Assembly: GCA_002457215.1 (NCBI GenBank)
Contig: NTJZ01000009.1
Span: forward strand, 60,464 to 124,463
From: OM182 bacterium MED-G28
GTDB lineage: Bacteria; Pseudomonadota; Gammaproteobacteria; Pseudomonadales; Pseudohongiellaceae
DNA length: 64,000 nt
Reading direction: 5' to 3'
The notes below the pieces were generated by a model. That model had not been told where the DNA came from. It worked only from the letters and a program-made list of their open reading frames with translations, and did no database searches. The position numbers and the translations under genes were made by a program. Shown in pieces: positions 53,852 through 62,814 of this stretch (positions are counted from its first letter, which is position 1; every line of letters starts with the position of its first letter).

Positions 53852-54817
53852 ATGATAAAGCTGGGGATGCGATCTAGCAAAAAAAGAAAGATGATGGAGA
53901 AGGGAATACACGCTGATGGATTCCGAGAACTCCTCATTTTTTCCTTGATGGCGTCTTGTCTCTGCGGCATATCTGCCTCGGCACAAGATCTCTCCCTGGT
54001 CGAGCAAAAGGTCCACAAGCTCAGCGACACAGTGTGGTGGATCGAGCCCGTTCCAGCTTACGGTGGCAACATAGCTGTATCCGCCGGTGAAGATGGAATA
54101 CTCATGGTTGACGACCAGCTAATGCCGCTAACGGACGATATCAAAGAGGCGGTCGCTGGCATTCAGCAAGGAAAGGTCGACTTCCTCGTTAACAGCCACT
54201 ACCACTACGATCATGCCGGCGGTAACGCTGCGTTCGGTGAGGAGTCTTTAATCATCGCCCACCACAGTGTGCGAACGCGTCTCTTGGAAGGACGGGAGGC
54301 AGGATCAAATTTTCGCGAAGAACCGCACCCCGCTGAGGCAATACCAGTGCTGACCTTCAAGGAAAACGTCACCTTCCATTGGAACGGAGAGGATATCGAC
54401 GTTATCTACCTCGGCAATGCCTCACACACCGATGGGGATGCAGTAATCTTTTTTCAGGAATCGAACGTCATCCACACCGGTGACCAGTACGTTAATCTCA
54501 ACGGTTACCCATTCATAGATCTCCCAGTGGGCGGCTCGGCTACCGGATTGCGGGATAACGTCGCCGCAATGTTGGCGATGATCGATGATGAAACCAAGAT
54601 CATCCCTGGCCATGGCCCCATGACGACAAAGACCGAACTGCAGGCCTACCACGACCGAATCGCGGCAACCATCGACATCGTGGAGAAGCAAAAGTCAGCG
54701 GGGAAATCACTTGATGATATCCAGGAAACCGGACTGCCAGACGAATACTCCAAGTTCACCGGTTTCATGACTATCCCCACTTGGATCCAACAGGTCTTCA
54801 GCAGTCTCAACGACTGA
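53852..54817 (+). CDS. Secreted metallo-beta-lactamase-fold hydrolase
   Basis: A 321-residue protein with GAGG upstream of ATG 53852. A basic n-region of about 25 residues precedes the hydrophobic signal (FSLMASCLCGISASAQ). The zinc motif is NSHYHYDHAGGN with the later His in NASHTDGD and PGHGP, so all HxHxDH ligands are present. The class is the lactonase/quinol-degrading type of MBL-fold proteins often found next to quinoprotein genes. Substrate unknown. A second MBL-fold gene at 55812 has the same architecture. Its promoter region carries the 20-base direct repeat described at 53737. Confidence 0.85.
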   Translation: MIKLGMRSSKKRKMMEKGIHADGFRELLIFSLMASCLCGISASAQDLSLVEQKVHKLSDTVWWIEPVPAYGGNIAVSAGEDGILMVDDQLMPLTDDIKEAVAGIQQGKVDFLVNSHYHYDHAGGNAAFGEESLIIAHHSVRTRLLEGREAGSNFREEPHPAEAIPVLTFKENVTFHWNGEDIDVIYLGNASHTDGDAVIFFQESNVIHTGDQYVNLNGYPFIDLPVGGSATGLRDNVAAMLAMIDDETKIIPGHGPMTTKTELQAYHDRIAATIDIVEKQKSAGKSLDDIQETGLPDEYSKFTGFMTIPTWIQQVFSSLND

Positions 54818-54864
54818 TCGAACACGTGCCGTTGAGGAGCAGTTGATCGTCTTGCCACCGACCT

Positions 54865-54893
54865 AGAGGGCCAGTCGCTGACCGGCCCTTCTC
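54865..54893 (+). terminator. Terminator hairpin after the MBL gene
   Basis: A GC-rich stem (AGAGGGCC with GGCCCTTCT, plus an inner GTC/GAC pair) with a three-base loop, followed by CTCT. A further 6-bp repeat CCCTCG/CGAGGG at 54906-54924 lies before the opposing VOC gene stop. Confidence 0.65.
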
Positions 54894-54931
54894 TAATCGC
54901 CACCGCCCTCGAAAGACTGCGAGGGTCCCAA

Positions 54932-55741
54932 TTAGCGAGCCGTCTGGCGAACGACCTCGACAACGTTCCCCGAGGGATCACGGGCAAACAACAATCCATC
55001 GCCTCGCTCCCGAACGTAAAGGCCGAGAGCCTTGATCCGCTCAAGAACACCGTCGTAATCAGTTGAGTAGATGGCTACCACTGGATAATTACTCTTGGGC
55101 AGAGGGGGCTCGTCCTTTGGCTCGTAGAGTGCGAAGAATAAACCTCCACCCATTTTTAGGAATACTTCGTCGAAGTTGTCAGTAACGATACGATTGTCCG
55201 GCTCCACGTCAAAGACTTCAAGGAACCACTCTTCGGCCGCCGCACGGTCCTCGACTATGAGCCGAGCCCCCATCACTGCCGGTGCGCCCTCGACCTCGAC
55301 TATCTCGATGGCGTTACCGCTCGGATCATTGACGATGGAGAGTCGCGTTCCTCCGCCGAGATCGTATATCGGAAACTGCTTTCCTGCACTTTCGAACCGA
55401 GCCGCCAGTTCTTCCAAGTCAGGTACGGAAATAGCCGAGACCGGGGCTGAGCTCTTCTTTAACGTCTCCTTCTCATTGTAGTCGAGCAGCCCTATCCGGC
55501 CGTCCTCGACCCATCCCATGAACGGCTCCACCAATCGCCCCTCGTCTACATAGCGACGTAACTCTGGGACGCCAAGTAGGTCCTCATAGAACGCCTTACT
55601 GACCTCGGCGTCCTCCACCGTAAACTTAGTCGTGGTTACAGTGTGGATCGGCATCGTGTCAGCCCGCGCTCCTGAAGATGTGATCAAAGCGAGCGCGACT
55701 AATGGCAACAGCTGCCTGAGTGCTGATGGCTTCATTTGCAT
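54932..55741 (-). CDS. Secreted two-domain VOC (glyoxalase/dioxygenase-fold) protein
   Basis: A 269-residue protein with AGGAG upstream of ATG 55741 and a signal peptide (cleavage near ARAD). Two VOC modules: the first with TVTTTKFTVEDAEVSKAFYEDLLGVPE and IVNDPSGNAIEIVEVEG, the second with ARLIVEDRAAAEEWFLEVFDVEPDN and LFARDPSGNVVEVVRQTAR. Both closing DPSGN segments carry the Glu that ligates metal in this fold. Most VOC proteins are cytoplasmic, so export is unusual. A degraded copy of its last codons lies at 61970-62009. It may act on an oxidised intermediate made by the neighbouring quinoproteins (inference). Confidence 0.85.
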   Translation of the reverse strand: MQMKPSALRQLLPLVALALITSSGARADTMPIHTVTTTKFTVEDAEVSKAFYEDLLGVPELRRYVDEGRLVEPFMGWVEDGRIGLLDYNEKETLKKSSAPVSAISVPDLEELAARFESAGKQFPIYDLGGGTRLSIVNDPSGNAIEIVEVEGAPAVMGARLIVEDRAAAEEWFLEVFDVEPDNRIVTDNFDEVFLKMGGGLFFALYEPKDEPPLPKSNYPVVAIYSTDYDGVLERIKALGLYVRERGDGLLFARDPSGNVVEVVRQTAR

Positions 55742-55811
55742 ATTCTCCTTGTTATGAAATTTAAAATTTTGCGCGGGCCTGAACTGCTTGTATTCGCCTG
55801 CCCGACGCGGT

Positions 55812-56717
55812 CTATTGAGTCAATTCATCGTATATGGATTCAATACGGCCCGGCGGCATGGGCCAGTTCAAATCGGCGATATCCAACTCCGCGGCTATCC
55901 GATCACGCCCTACTCCATTATCTATCAGCACCTTTATCCGAGTCATAAACTGGTCGAGTTTACTGCGAAATATGCGGATATCGACCTTTCTTAGGATTGG
56001 GCCATGACCAGGAATTGCGGTATCGAAATCCAGCGTCAATAGACCATCCAGCGTCGCAGTCCAATCCGCCGCACTGCCACCGTTGTCATAGTCAAAGAAG
56101 GGTGACATTGTGCTGCCATCCAGACGATCGCCCCAGAGAACCAGGTCGCCGGTGTGTACTGTGCGGAGCGCAGGGAAATGAATCACCGAATCACCGCTAG
56201 TATGGCCACGGCCGAAATAATGGGCGTTTACTTCCTGTCCACCCAACACCACAGTGGCGCTTTTCTCGTAGAGAATAACCGGCGCTCCCTCCGGGGCATT
56301 CCGCTCATCACGTAACACATTGGTGCGTACATTGCGGTGAGCCAGAATCGGTATACCATCCTCGAGGAAGTCCGCGTTACTGCCCGCGTGATCGTAATGG
56401 TGGTGGGTGTTGAGCATATAACGGATATCTTTATCCGTAACTTTCCTCAACTGCTCCATGATCTCCGGATAGCTGTAGAAAAACTTATTGTCTACAACTA
56501 GCACACCCTCGTCAGTGACCAAAAATATCACGTTGCCCCCACTATTGCCGCCAAAGCCAGGGACAAGATACAGATTATCCTTGCCAGGCACGGCGTGCAC
56601 CTGCACCCGTGCCAGCTCCGCCGATGTCATCGTAGGGATGTCCTGGGCACTAAGCGAAGGTCCGAACAGTAGTAGGCAAAGTAAACCGAAGCAGCTTACA
56701 TCAACACCAATCTTCAT
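55812..56717 (-). CDS. Secreted metallo-beta-lactamase-fold hydrolase, second copy
   Basis: A 301-residue protein with GAGGT six bases before the ATG and a signal peptide (cleavage near LSAQ). The zinc-binding motif is NTHHHYDHAGSN, with FGRGHTSGDSVIHF and IPGHGPI supplying the other His residues. It shares layout with the MBL-fold protein at 53852, but the two are clearly diverged, not recent duplicates. The gene is 70 bases upstream of the VOC gene on the same strand, so an MBL plus VOC operon is likely. Substrate unknown. Confidence 0.85.
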   Translation of the reverse strand: MKIGVDVSCFGLLCLLLFGPSLSAQDIPTMTSAELARVQVHAVPGKDNLYLVPGFGGNSGGNVIFLVTDEGVLVVDNKFFYSYPEIMEQLRKVTDKDIRYMLNTHHHYDHAGSNADFLEDGIPILAHRNVRTNVLRDERNAPEGAPVILYEKSATVVLGGQEVNAHYFGRGHTSGDSVIHFPALRTVHTGDLVLWGDRLDGSTMSPFFDYDNGGSAADWTATLDGLLTLDFDTAIPGHGPILRKVDIRIFRSKLDQFMTRIKVLIDNGVGRDRIAAELDIADLNWPMPPGRIESIYDELTQ

Positions 56718-57022
56718 TTAAGTACCTCTGTTGAAATTATGTTCGGGGTTATCTTCCGGACATTGTAAATAGTTATTCTAACTCTTTTCATATGGGTAAT
56801 TTGTCAGGAGTATATTTATCTATGAATTTTTTAAAAAAAATAAAGAAGACTGCCTCCGCTTTGCGGATGCTTTGATCTGGAAGGAGTAGTACTTTTCATA
56901 ACAAGTAGTCTATGTGTTAATTAATTTCGGGGCGAAACAAATTTTAAGGAAAGGACAAAGCAAAAAAAGCCGGGCTACAAAGCTCGGCTTTTTTGTTCAG
57001 GCATCCCATCCACAATTTAGTT
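56718..57022. other. Intergenic region with terminator
   Basis: About 305 bases. A small hairpin TCCGC/GCGGA lies at 56852-56870, next to an A-rich run, and the terminator is at 56962-56994. The promoter of the MBL gene lies at the left side. Nothing else is seen. Confidence 0.5.
56962..56994. terminator. Strong rho-independent terminator
   Basis: A 14-bp stem (AAAAAAGCCGGGCT with AGCTCGGCTTTTTT, one G-T pair) and a four-base loop ACAA. It lies 29 bases past the stop of the leftward gene at 57023 and has A and T tracts on both sides, so it works in either direction. Confidence 0.9.
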
Positions 57023-58054
57023 TCACAAACCGTTCTTTTCTCGGTATTCCATTTCCTGCCGACGCGCGCCCGCAAGAATCCCAGCCATAGCGTGGTTTCC
57101 TTCGTGACATGCAAACTCATAGGGCTCCTTGTCGGTTAGTCTCCAACTCACTTCGGCGCTATAGGAATCAGTATAATTAGCGTCTTCCACTGTATAACCG
57201 TACACTATGCCACCATCATCGTTACGACTGAATCGTTCGACTATACGACGGTCAGCCACTTCGCGAGGAGCCTCGTTAAGAATATTAACTGTTTCAACTA
57301 CAAGGGTGTCTCCCTCCCACCATGCAATAGAATCTCCATCGTATGAGGCATGACTAACATGCTTGTGCTCTTCATCATTGATGCGGATTATCCGAGCCCA
57401 GTGATTCCACTCGATATAAATCATCAAATAGTCTTCAGTTTGTACGACTTTTTTTATGTTGTTGTAGGGTAGCGAAGTGACAGGAAGCGACGCTACGCCA
57501 GTGTAGATGCAGCGAGTCCCTAGAGATAAATTCTCAGGACCGTCGAAGGGATGAACGTCGGGCTCTTCCAACCACCATGCACCACCCTTTGTGTACTCCT
57601 GTGGCCATTCAAAGGGAATCCTCATGGCTGCTTTTTCCTTACCTTCCTCAGTAAGCGCAGGCATGCGTCCATTTTCAGGGTAAGTAATAATGGAAGTTCG
57701 GTAATTTCCGTTAATGGCAGAAGCACTGTCCCCAAAATTCATCCAGAAACCATCGTAGGCGCCTACATTAGCACCAGCCTCTGGTGCAGAGCGATCGGGA
57801 TCAAGCGGTTCGTCCCCGTAAGCGAGCCTATTTGCTGCGCCATCACTAATTGCCTTAACTTCTTCCGCAGTATAATACTCCCGATCACCAAATTCTGCCG
57901 GGCGGTTCATCGGAGTCAAGGATGACGTATCGTAATTTCCACTGAAGTCCGGTTTACCCGATGGCGTGCGCGGAAAACTTTCCTGGGCGATTAGCAGAGA
58001 TTGAACAAATGCAAGAGGGAGAGCGACTAGAATACTTAATACTGCTTTATTCAT
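57023..58054 (-). CDS. Secreted protein of unknown function, paralogue of 46791-47831
   Basis: A 343-residue protein with AAAGG before the ATG and a signal peptide (cleavage near LIAQ). Shared with the paralogue: GKPDFSGNYDTSSLTPMNRPAEFGD, NVGAYDGFWMNFGDSASAI, SLGTRCIYTGVASLPVTSLPYNN, VVQTEDYLMIYIEWNHWARIIRI, AWWEGDTLVVETVNI and YEFACHEGNHAMAGILAGAR. Identity looks moderate, so the duplication is old. Both paralogues sit beside PQQ dehydrogenase or TonB-receptor genes. AT content is higher than in the flanking genes. Function unknown. Confidence 0.7.
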   Translation of the reverse strand: MNKAVLSILVALPLAFVQSLLIAQESFPRTPSGKPDFSGNYDTSSLTPMNRPAEFGDREYYTAEEVKAISDGAANRLAYGDEPLDPDRSAPEAGANVGAYDGFWMNFGDSASAINGNYRTSIITYPENGRMPALTEEGKEKAAMRIPFEWPQEYTKGGAWWLEEPDVHPFDGPENLSLGTRCIYTGVASLPVTSLPYNNIKKVVQTEDYLMIYIEWNHWARIIRINDEEHKHVSHASYDGDSIAWWEGDTLVVETVNILNEAPREVADRRIVERFSRNDDGGIVYGYTVEDANYTDSYSAEVSWRLTDKEPYEFACHEGNHAMAGILAGARRQEMEYREKNGL

Positions 58055-58182
58055 TGTTTGTACCTTTGATCTTCCTATTCTAAAGTTTTCTATCTAAGAC
58101 CCACTTAAAGGTTCTACACCTTCCAAGTTATTTGGCTGCCTGTCGCGCATGTTACGCGCGACTTCAACCCTTGCCCCGGCTG

Positions 58183-61100
58183 TCAGAAGCGTAAACGGAC
58201 AGAAGCAATTGCTGACCGCTCCGCAATAAACCAGGATTTTCCAGCTCGAGTGCCCCCGTTATCCAGGACATAGCTGAGGTTGGATTCAGTATCCAATAAA
58301 TTGTTAGCTTGTATTGACAAGGTCACGTTATCGGTTACATCCCAGATCACAGACGCATCCATAACGCCGCTGTCGTCTTGCCATACCGGAAGGTTGGTGA
58401 TCCCATCGCGGTAGCTCACCAAATACTCGGAACGCCAGTTGTAAGCGAGTCGGGCCTGCCAGTCGTACTTCTGGTACATCAGCACCAGGTTGGCCGTGTG
58501 CTCAGATTGACCTTCTAAGGGTACGGTATCCAAGTTGACTACCTCAGCATAGTTCCAAGCATATTGACTCATCGCCGAGCCGTCGACGTGAGCCGGCACA
58601 CCGCTTGCTTCAATCCAGGTGTAGTTGGCCTGCATTCCGAGACCGTTCCAGAAACTAGGTAGCATGTCGAAGAACTGTGTATAAGCCAGTTCGTAACCAT
58701 ACATTTTACCTTCTTCACCATTAATCTGAGATTCCACTAATACCGTCTGGGTCTGACCGGTGGACCCATTAGTAATCTGTTGAGGATTGGAACCATAGAT
58801 GAAAAAATTGCTCAGATCCTTGTAAAACACCCCACCTGTCAACGAGCTGGCGTCGGCGAAGTACCACTCCAGCGAGGCATCCCACTGTACAGATTCCATC
58901 GGCTCTAAGAATGGATTGCCACCGACACCTTCCCAGCGAATCACTGAGGCGCTTTGCGGCGCAGTCTCCCAGCGTGCGGCGTTTGTCGGATCGGCAGGTA
59001 TGCCTTGCACTACGTCAAGCTCTGCACTGGTCCCGATTTTATTCTGTATCCGGCTCATGGTTGGCTGAGCCATTGCCTTACTGACTGCAAAACGGCCAAG
59101 CAATCTGTCGCTCAACTCAACTTTCACATTCAGGCTAGGCAGCCAATCAGTGTACTTACTGCTGGCGCTCTGAGCCATCGAGCTCTCTGTGGCGAAAGCA
59201 CGGTCTGCGTCATTGAGGTACCAGAAAGCTTGTCTGGCCCACAGACTATCGTCGGAGTTGTAGAAATCATCCAGCTGGGCGTAGTTGCCCGCATCTACTT
59301 GGCCCTGAGCATAGGCCAATACGCCAGGGCCGGTCAACGGCGCGGTCTGGCCAGCAGGAAGCATGTAATTGGTCCCAGCCCAGAACTGATCTAGACCAGG
59401 GGAACGGACGAAACCAGTGGCCTTACGGTCTAGCTCGACGTAGCGCAAACCGAAATTACCGGCAACGCGCCTGGGTAGGTTATCAAGCTCCCAGTCCAGA
59501 CGCACATAGGCAGCTGTATTGGTCTCGACAGTACTGCTTATCCCATCCTCGTAGAACATGCCGTACCTGCTATCAACACCCTCGCGGCAGCGGTTTCCTC
59601 CATCCCAAGTGCCAGCCGGCGACGTTTGAACAAAGGCTGGATCGCCCGAGCAGATGGCGCCGTCGAGCATCCTTTGAACGTAATCACGACTAAAGCCCAG
59701 CAACTGATTACCTCCGGCAATATCCAGCACACCTCCGCGATGGAAGTTAGACCAGCTAGTCGCTTCAAACATATTGTATGCTGCACCTTGATCAGCCACA
59801 TGGTCCATGTATAGAGCGCCGGCGGCCCAGTTCGGCGAGATAGCGCCCCATCTAACTGGGGCATCGCGAAGCAACTGCTCACGCTCGCCCCGACGGGCAC
59901 CAAACTTGATATTGGTAATCCAGGAAGAATCGTTCACGGCGTAGTCCGCATCCACCCGGAACGCATCGGAATCTCCTTGGTCGCGACCGAATATATCCCA
60001 AGCGCTATCCATCGAATAGCTGGTTGGATCCTGAAAGTAATTGGAATCACCCAGCGGATCACCGGTCCAGCCTGCACGATTGACACCGTTATTGTAGGCA
60101 GCCGGGTTGTTGTCACGCTCGCCGTTCCAAGGACTGATCAATTCCAGGCTAGGCTTGTTACCGCTAACATTCAATAGCTGCATTGCGGGCACAGTAGCGC
60201 TCATTAAATTGATATCTTGCTTTTGGGTGGCATCGATGTTCTGGTAATCAAACTCTACGGTCCAACTATCATTCGGTGTCCAGACAAAGTTCAGGGAAAT
60301 ATCGTCCAGCTTCCTACTTGTCTCATTCCGCTCTGTTTGCGTAGTGAAATCATGACCGAACTGGGACATACCCCCTACATCGCCGTAATACCAGGGGCGG
60401 GGTATATAAGGATTGACGTAACGGGTATTTGGCTCAGTGGCACCCGGACCAATCATCCCGTTGGCTCGCCAGCCCCAGTTGGCATGGGCCAGCAAACCGG
60501 ACTGGAACACACCGTTATCATCAAACTGGAATTGGGTGTCCCCGTAGGCACGCGTGTTTCTTGAGGAGATGCTAGTCCCCCCATCATACCGGAGCCAATT
60601 TTGCCAAAAGTTGTATGTCGAAGCCGAGCGTATGTACTCCGCCGTCAACAGGTACTTGTTGTCAATATCACGCCACTGGAAAGAGATAACCCCGCCGTCT
60701 GTGGTGTTTTCATCTTCTTTCTGGGTAAAGTTTGCACCTGAGGGCACCATGACTTGGCCGCCACTAAAGCTTTCCGCACCGGCAAGGGCCCAAGCACCGT
60801 AAGGCACGTAAGGGTTGATATGAACGGCATTGGAAATGGCCTCCCTCTCGGAAGTCTGGGCTTGGATCAACAAGCCGAACTCGCCAGAACTGGTCTCCCA
60901 GCGGTTGCTGTACAAACCAGAGGTCTCGGGGGTCCAATCCATATTAAGATCACCCCATCGGCCTCCCGCGTTAAACGAGATCATCTGCCCTTCTTGATCA
61001 AAAGGCTTGCGGGTAATTAGGCTCACAGTTCCGCCAATACCACCTTCAATCATGTCCGCGGTCTGGTTCTTATAAATATTCACACCAGCCAACAACTCGG

Positions 61101-61545
61101 GAGCAACATCACCAAAAGAAAGACCGCGCCCGCTGGCGTGGAAGGCATCGCGTCCATTGAATTCGGAACGGGTAGCCGACATACCTCGGATCGCCACCCC
61201 TCTACCTTCGACCGAAAAGTAGTCCGGCCAACCAGAGGCTACACGTTCAATGGAGACACCTGGAATGCGCTGCATGGCCTCTAGTACCGAACGATCGGGC
61301 AAGGCACCGATGTCGAGCGCACTTATCGCGTCAACAAAGGTGTCTGCATCTCTCTTGATCTCCTGGGCATTGCGTAGACTCGCACGCGCACCCCTAACCA
61401 CTACCTCTTCTATTACCTGCTCCGTCTCTTGTGCCTGCACCACAACCGGTGCACCCGCAGCTGCAACGCAAGCAGCAAGTAGCGATCGACAAATCTTTGA
61501 CATTGGGAACGGAGGGGTTGAATACTTTTGGCGAAATCGAGTCAT
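58183..61545 (-). CDS. Large TonB-dependent receptor
   Basis: An 1120-residue receptor of the long xanthomonad/marine TonB type. GGGAGAG precedes ATG 61545. The signal peptide is followed by VIEEVVVRGARASLRNAQEIKR (TonB box region), plug motifs LPDRSVLEAMQRIPGVSIERV, VAIRGMSATRSEFNGRDAF and IYKNQTADMIEGGIGGTVSL, and a barrel ending SAIASVRLRF with terminal Phe. Such receptors often import oligosaccharides or other large organic ligands, not siderophores. It is preceded by a promoter region with a 20-base direct repeat of TTGTAACT and by gene remnants. Confidence 0.9.
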   Translation of the reverse strand: MTRFRQKYSTPPFPMSKICRSLLAACVAAAGAPVVVQAQETEQVIEEVVVRGARASLRNAQEIKRDADTFVDAISALDIGALPDRSVLEAMQRIPGVSIERVASGWPDYFSVEGRGVAIRGMSATRSEFNGRDAFHASGRGLSFGDVAPELLAGVNIYKNQTADMIEGGIGGTVSLITRKPFDQEGQMISFNAGGRWGDLNMDWTPETSGLYSNRWETSSGEFGLLIQAQTSEREAISNAVHINPYVPYGAWALAGAESFSGGQVMVPSGANFTQKEDENTTDGGVISFQWRDIDNKYLLTAEYIRSASTYNFWQNWLRYDGGTSISSRNTRAYGDTQFQFDDNGVFQSGLLAHANWGWRANGMIGPGATEPNTRYVNPYIPRPWYYGDVGGMSQFGHDFTTQTERNETSRKLDDISLNFVWTPNDSWTVEFDYQNIDATQKQDINLMSATVPAMQLLNVSGNKPSLELISPWNGERDNNPAAYNNGVNRAGWTGDPLGDSNYFQDPTSYSMDSAWDIFGRDQGDSDAFRVDADYAVNDSSWITNIKFGARRGEREQLLRDAPVRWGAISPNWAAGALYMDHVADQGAAYNMFEATSWSNFHRGGVLDIAGGNQLLGFSRDYVQRMLDGAICSGDPAFVQTSPAGTWDGGNRCREGVDSRYGMFYEDGISSTVETNTAAYVRLDWELDNLPRRVAGNFGLRYVELDRKATGFVRSPGLDQFWAGTNYMLPAGQTAPLTGPGVLAYAQGQVDAGNYAQLDDFYNSDDSLWARQAFWYLNDADRAFATESSMAQSASSKYTDWLPSLNVKVELSDRLLGRFAVSKAMAQPTMSRIQNKIGTSAELDVVQGIPADPTNAARWETAPQSASVIRWEGVGGNPFLEPMESVQWDASLEWYFADASSLTGGVFYKDLSNFFIYGSNPQQITNGSTGQTQTVLVESQINGEEGKMYGYELAYTQFFDMLPSFWNGLGMQANYTWIEASGVPAHVDGSAMSQYAWNYAEVVNLDTVPLEGQSEHTANLVLMYQKYDWQARLAYNWRSEYLVSYRDGITNLPVWQDDSGVMDASVIWDVTDNVTLSIQANNLLDTESNLSYVLDNGGTRAGKSWFIAERSAIASVRLRF

Positions 61546-61626
61546 TTATCTATCTCTCCCTTATTATTATTAGCACCTCAACCATGGGACCATAACCAAT
61601 GCCATGCATTGCCGTAAACTAACCAG

Positions 61627-61654
61627 TTGTAACTGTTTGCAAAAAATTGTAACT
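61627..61654 (-). promoter_or_regulatory. Direct-repeat operator upstream of the large TonB receptor
   Basis: TTGTAACT occurs at 61627 and 61647, exactly 20 bases apart, about 80-110 bases before the receptor start. Half-sites and spacing resemble the 53737-53772 element, and the half-site resembles the elements at 12424, 13747 and 17651. Confidence 0.6.
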
Positions 61655-61673
61655 AATTGCAACTACTAGAAAA

Positions 61674-61750
61674 CTTATTGAATGGCTGTTCTTCTATTAT
61701 TATTGCGTGGCACAGCTTATTGAATGGCTGTTCTGCTATTGCGTGGCACA
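61674..61750. repeat. Imperfect tandem duplication, two units of 42 and 35 bases
   Basis: Both units begin CTTATTGAATGGCTGTTCT and end GCGTGGCACA. The first unit has an extra TATTAT-type insertion in the middle. The duplication abuts the gene remnants to its right. Confidence 0.85.
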
Positions 61751-61770
61751 AGAGCTTTAGGCACTTTTCA

Positions 61771-61946
61771 AGGTACTGGCAACAAGGTGGTGGCTTCTAT
61801 GCCTTTCATGCAGAAAATGAAAAAACGCTCTTCCGCTATGAAGCCCGAGAATCATTCATGCCAGCCCCTCAACTTCTGAGGTCGATGACAAGCAGTACCT
61901 GACTGTGGTGGCGACCACTAGTGTAATTACTCTAGCACTGCCCTAG
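61771..61946 (+). pseudogene. Remnant of a PQQ dehydrogenase C-terminus
   Basis: One frame reads GGGFYAFHAENEKTLFRYEA, the last-blade motif of secreted quinoproteins, continuing RESFMPAPQ; after a frame change near 61875 the next frame reads VDDKQYLTVVATTSVITLALP and stops at 61946. This matches the end of the PQQ gene at 63570 (VDGKQYVAVNTG ... FVFALP). There is no start and no upstream body, so it is a broken 3' fragment. Confidence 0.75.
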
Positions 61947-61969
61947 CAGAACTTGCAGGTTCTCCACTA

Positions 61970-62009
61970 CTAATTTTGTCGACGAACTACCTCGACGACA
62001 TTGCTAGTG
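61970..62009 (-). pseudogene. Remnant of a VOC-protein C-terminus
   Basis: Read leftward, codons give SNVVEVVRRQN and stop, against GNVVEVVRQTAR and stop in the VOC gene at 54932. The DNA is also alike (CGAACTACCTCGACGAC against CGAACGACCTCGACAAC). Only the last dozen codons remain. Confidence 0.55.
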
Positions 62010-62044
62010 CTTTTTCCATGGGTTTTACTTTTAGTTTTTCTTAG

Positions 62045-62494
62045 TTAATTTGGCCTGGAGGTGATCATGAGTTTGTCCAAGGCTTTCTCATCCGATTCCA
62101 ACTCGGCGTCCCCTACTGGAAACTCATTGGACTTCAGGATGAACGCTAAGATGTCCTCATATGACCCTTTCGTTAGACTACGCGGCTGATCCAAGGGCAT
62201 GTCGTTACGTATTTTTGAGTACAGTTCACCCAGAGATTTTCCTTCCCAAAGAAACATGAAGCCCATACCCACCAGACCGGCTGCATGACTGTCCCCCCTG
62301 AGATTGGCCCCATGGCAGCTCGCGCAGTGCGCGCGATAATCCTCTGCACCCCGTTCAGCCTGAGCTTCGGTATAGGAACCGCTCCAGATCGACTCTGCTG
62401 GCTGGGCATGAAGAACCCATGGAACAAACAATGCAGCGACCGCAGCTAAATAGCTCAAGGGAATGACCATATATCGTGATGAACGTTTCCTCAT
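62045..62494 (-). CDS. Secreted monoheme cytochrome c
   Basis: A 149-residue protein with a signal peptide (cleavage near LHAQP). ERGAEDYRAHCASCHGANLRGD holds the heme motif CASCH, and a Met near DMPLDQPRSL or GMGFMF is a candidate distal ligand. SYEDILAFILKSNEFPVGD is the closing helix of class I cytochromes of the alcohol-dehydrogenase-associated type. It is a likely electron acceptor for the PQQ dehydrogenases of this region (inference from context). Monocistronic. Confidence 0.85.
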   Translation of the reverse strand: MRKRSSRYMVIPLSYLAAVAALFVPWVLHAQPAESIWSGSYTEAQAERGAEDYRAHCASCHGANLRGDSHAAGLVGMGFMFLWEGKSLGELYSKIRNDMPLDQPRSLTKGSYEDILAFILKSNEFPVGDAELESDEKALDKLMITSRPN

Positions 62495-62814
62495 AATTTT
62501 TCTCCTGCGTCTATAATTCTAAAAGACTCCCAGACTCTAAAGGCGACCCTGTCACATATTAACTCTGCGATCGCGACCATAACAAATCGGTTATGATCTA
62601 CTATTCAGCCGTCACAAAATAGCCGAACGAAAGCTCAAGCTGTTGAGGAGTATACCTCCTTCTGTTCAGCACCCAATCTTGGCTATGCCGTTGCACCAAC
62701 ATTGAAACTGTCTTAGCGCAACTATAGTCAATCCTAGATAAGAAATAATGAGGATGATTTCTTGATGCTTTGTAATGGGGCAGCTCTAAGTTATGAGGCA
62801 GCTCTAACTGCCCA
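62495..62814. other. Intergenic region, possible remnant
   Basis: About 320 bases. GGCAGCTCTAA is repeated at about 62777 and 62800. A leftward open frame through this gap ends in RRYTPQQLELSFGYFVTAE but has no ribosome site and overlaps the next gene, so it may be leftover coding sequence of unknown origin. Confidence 0.4.
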
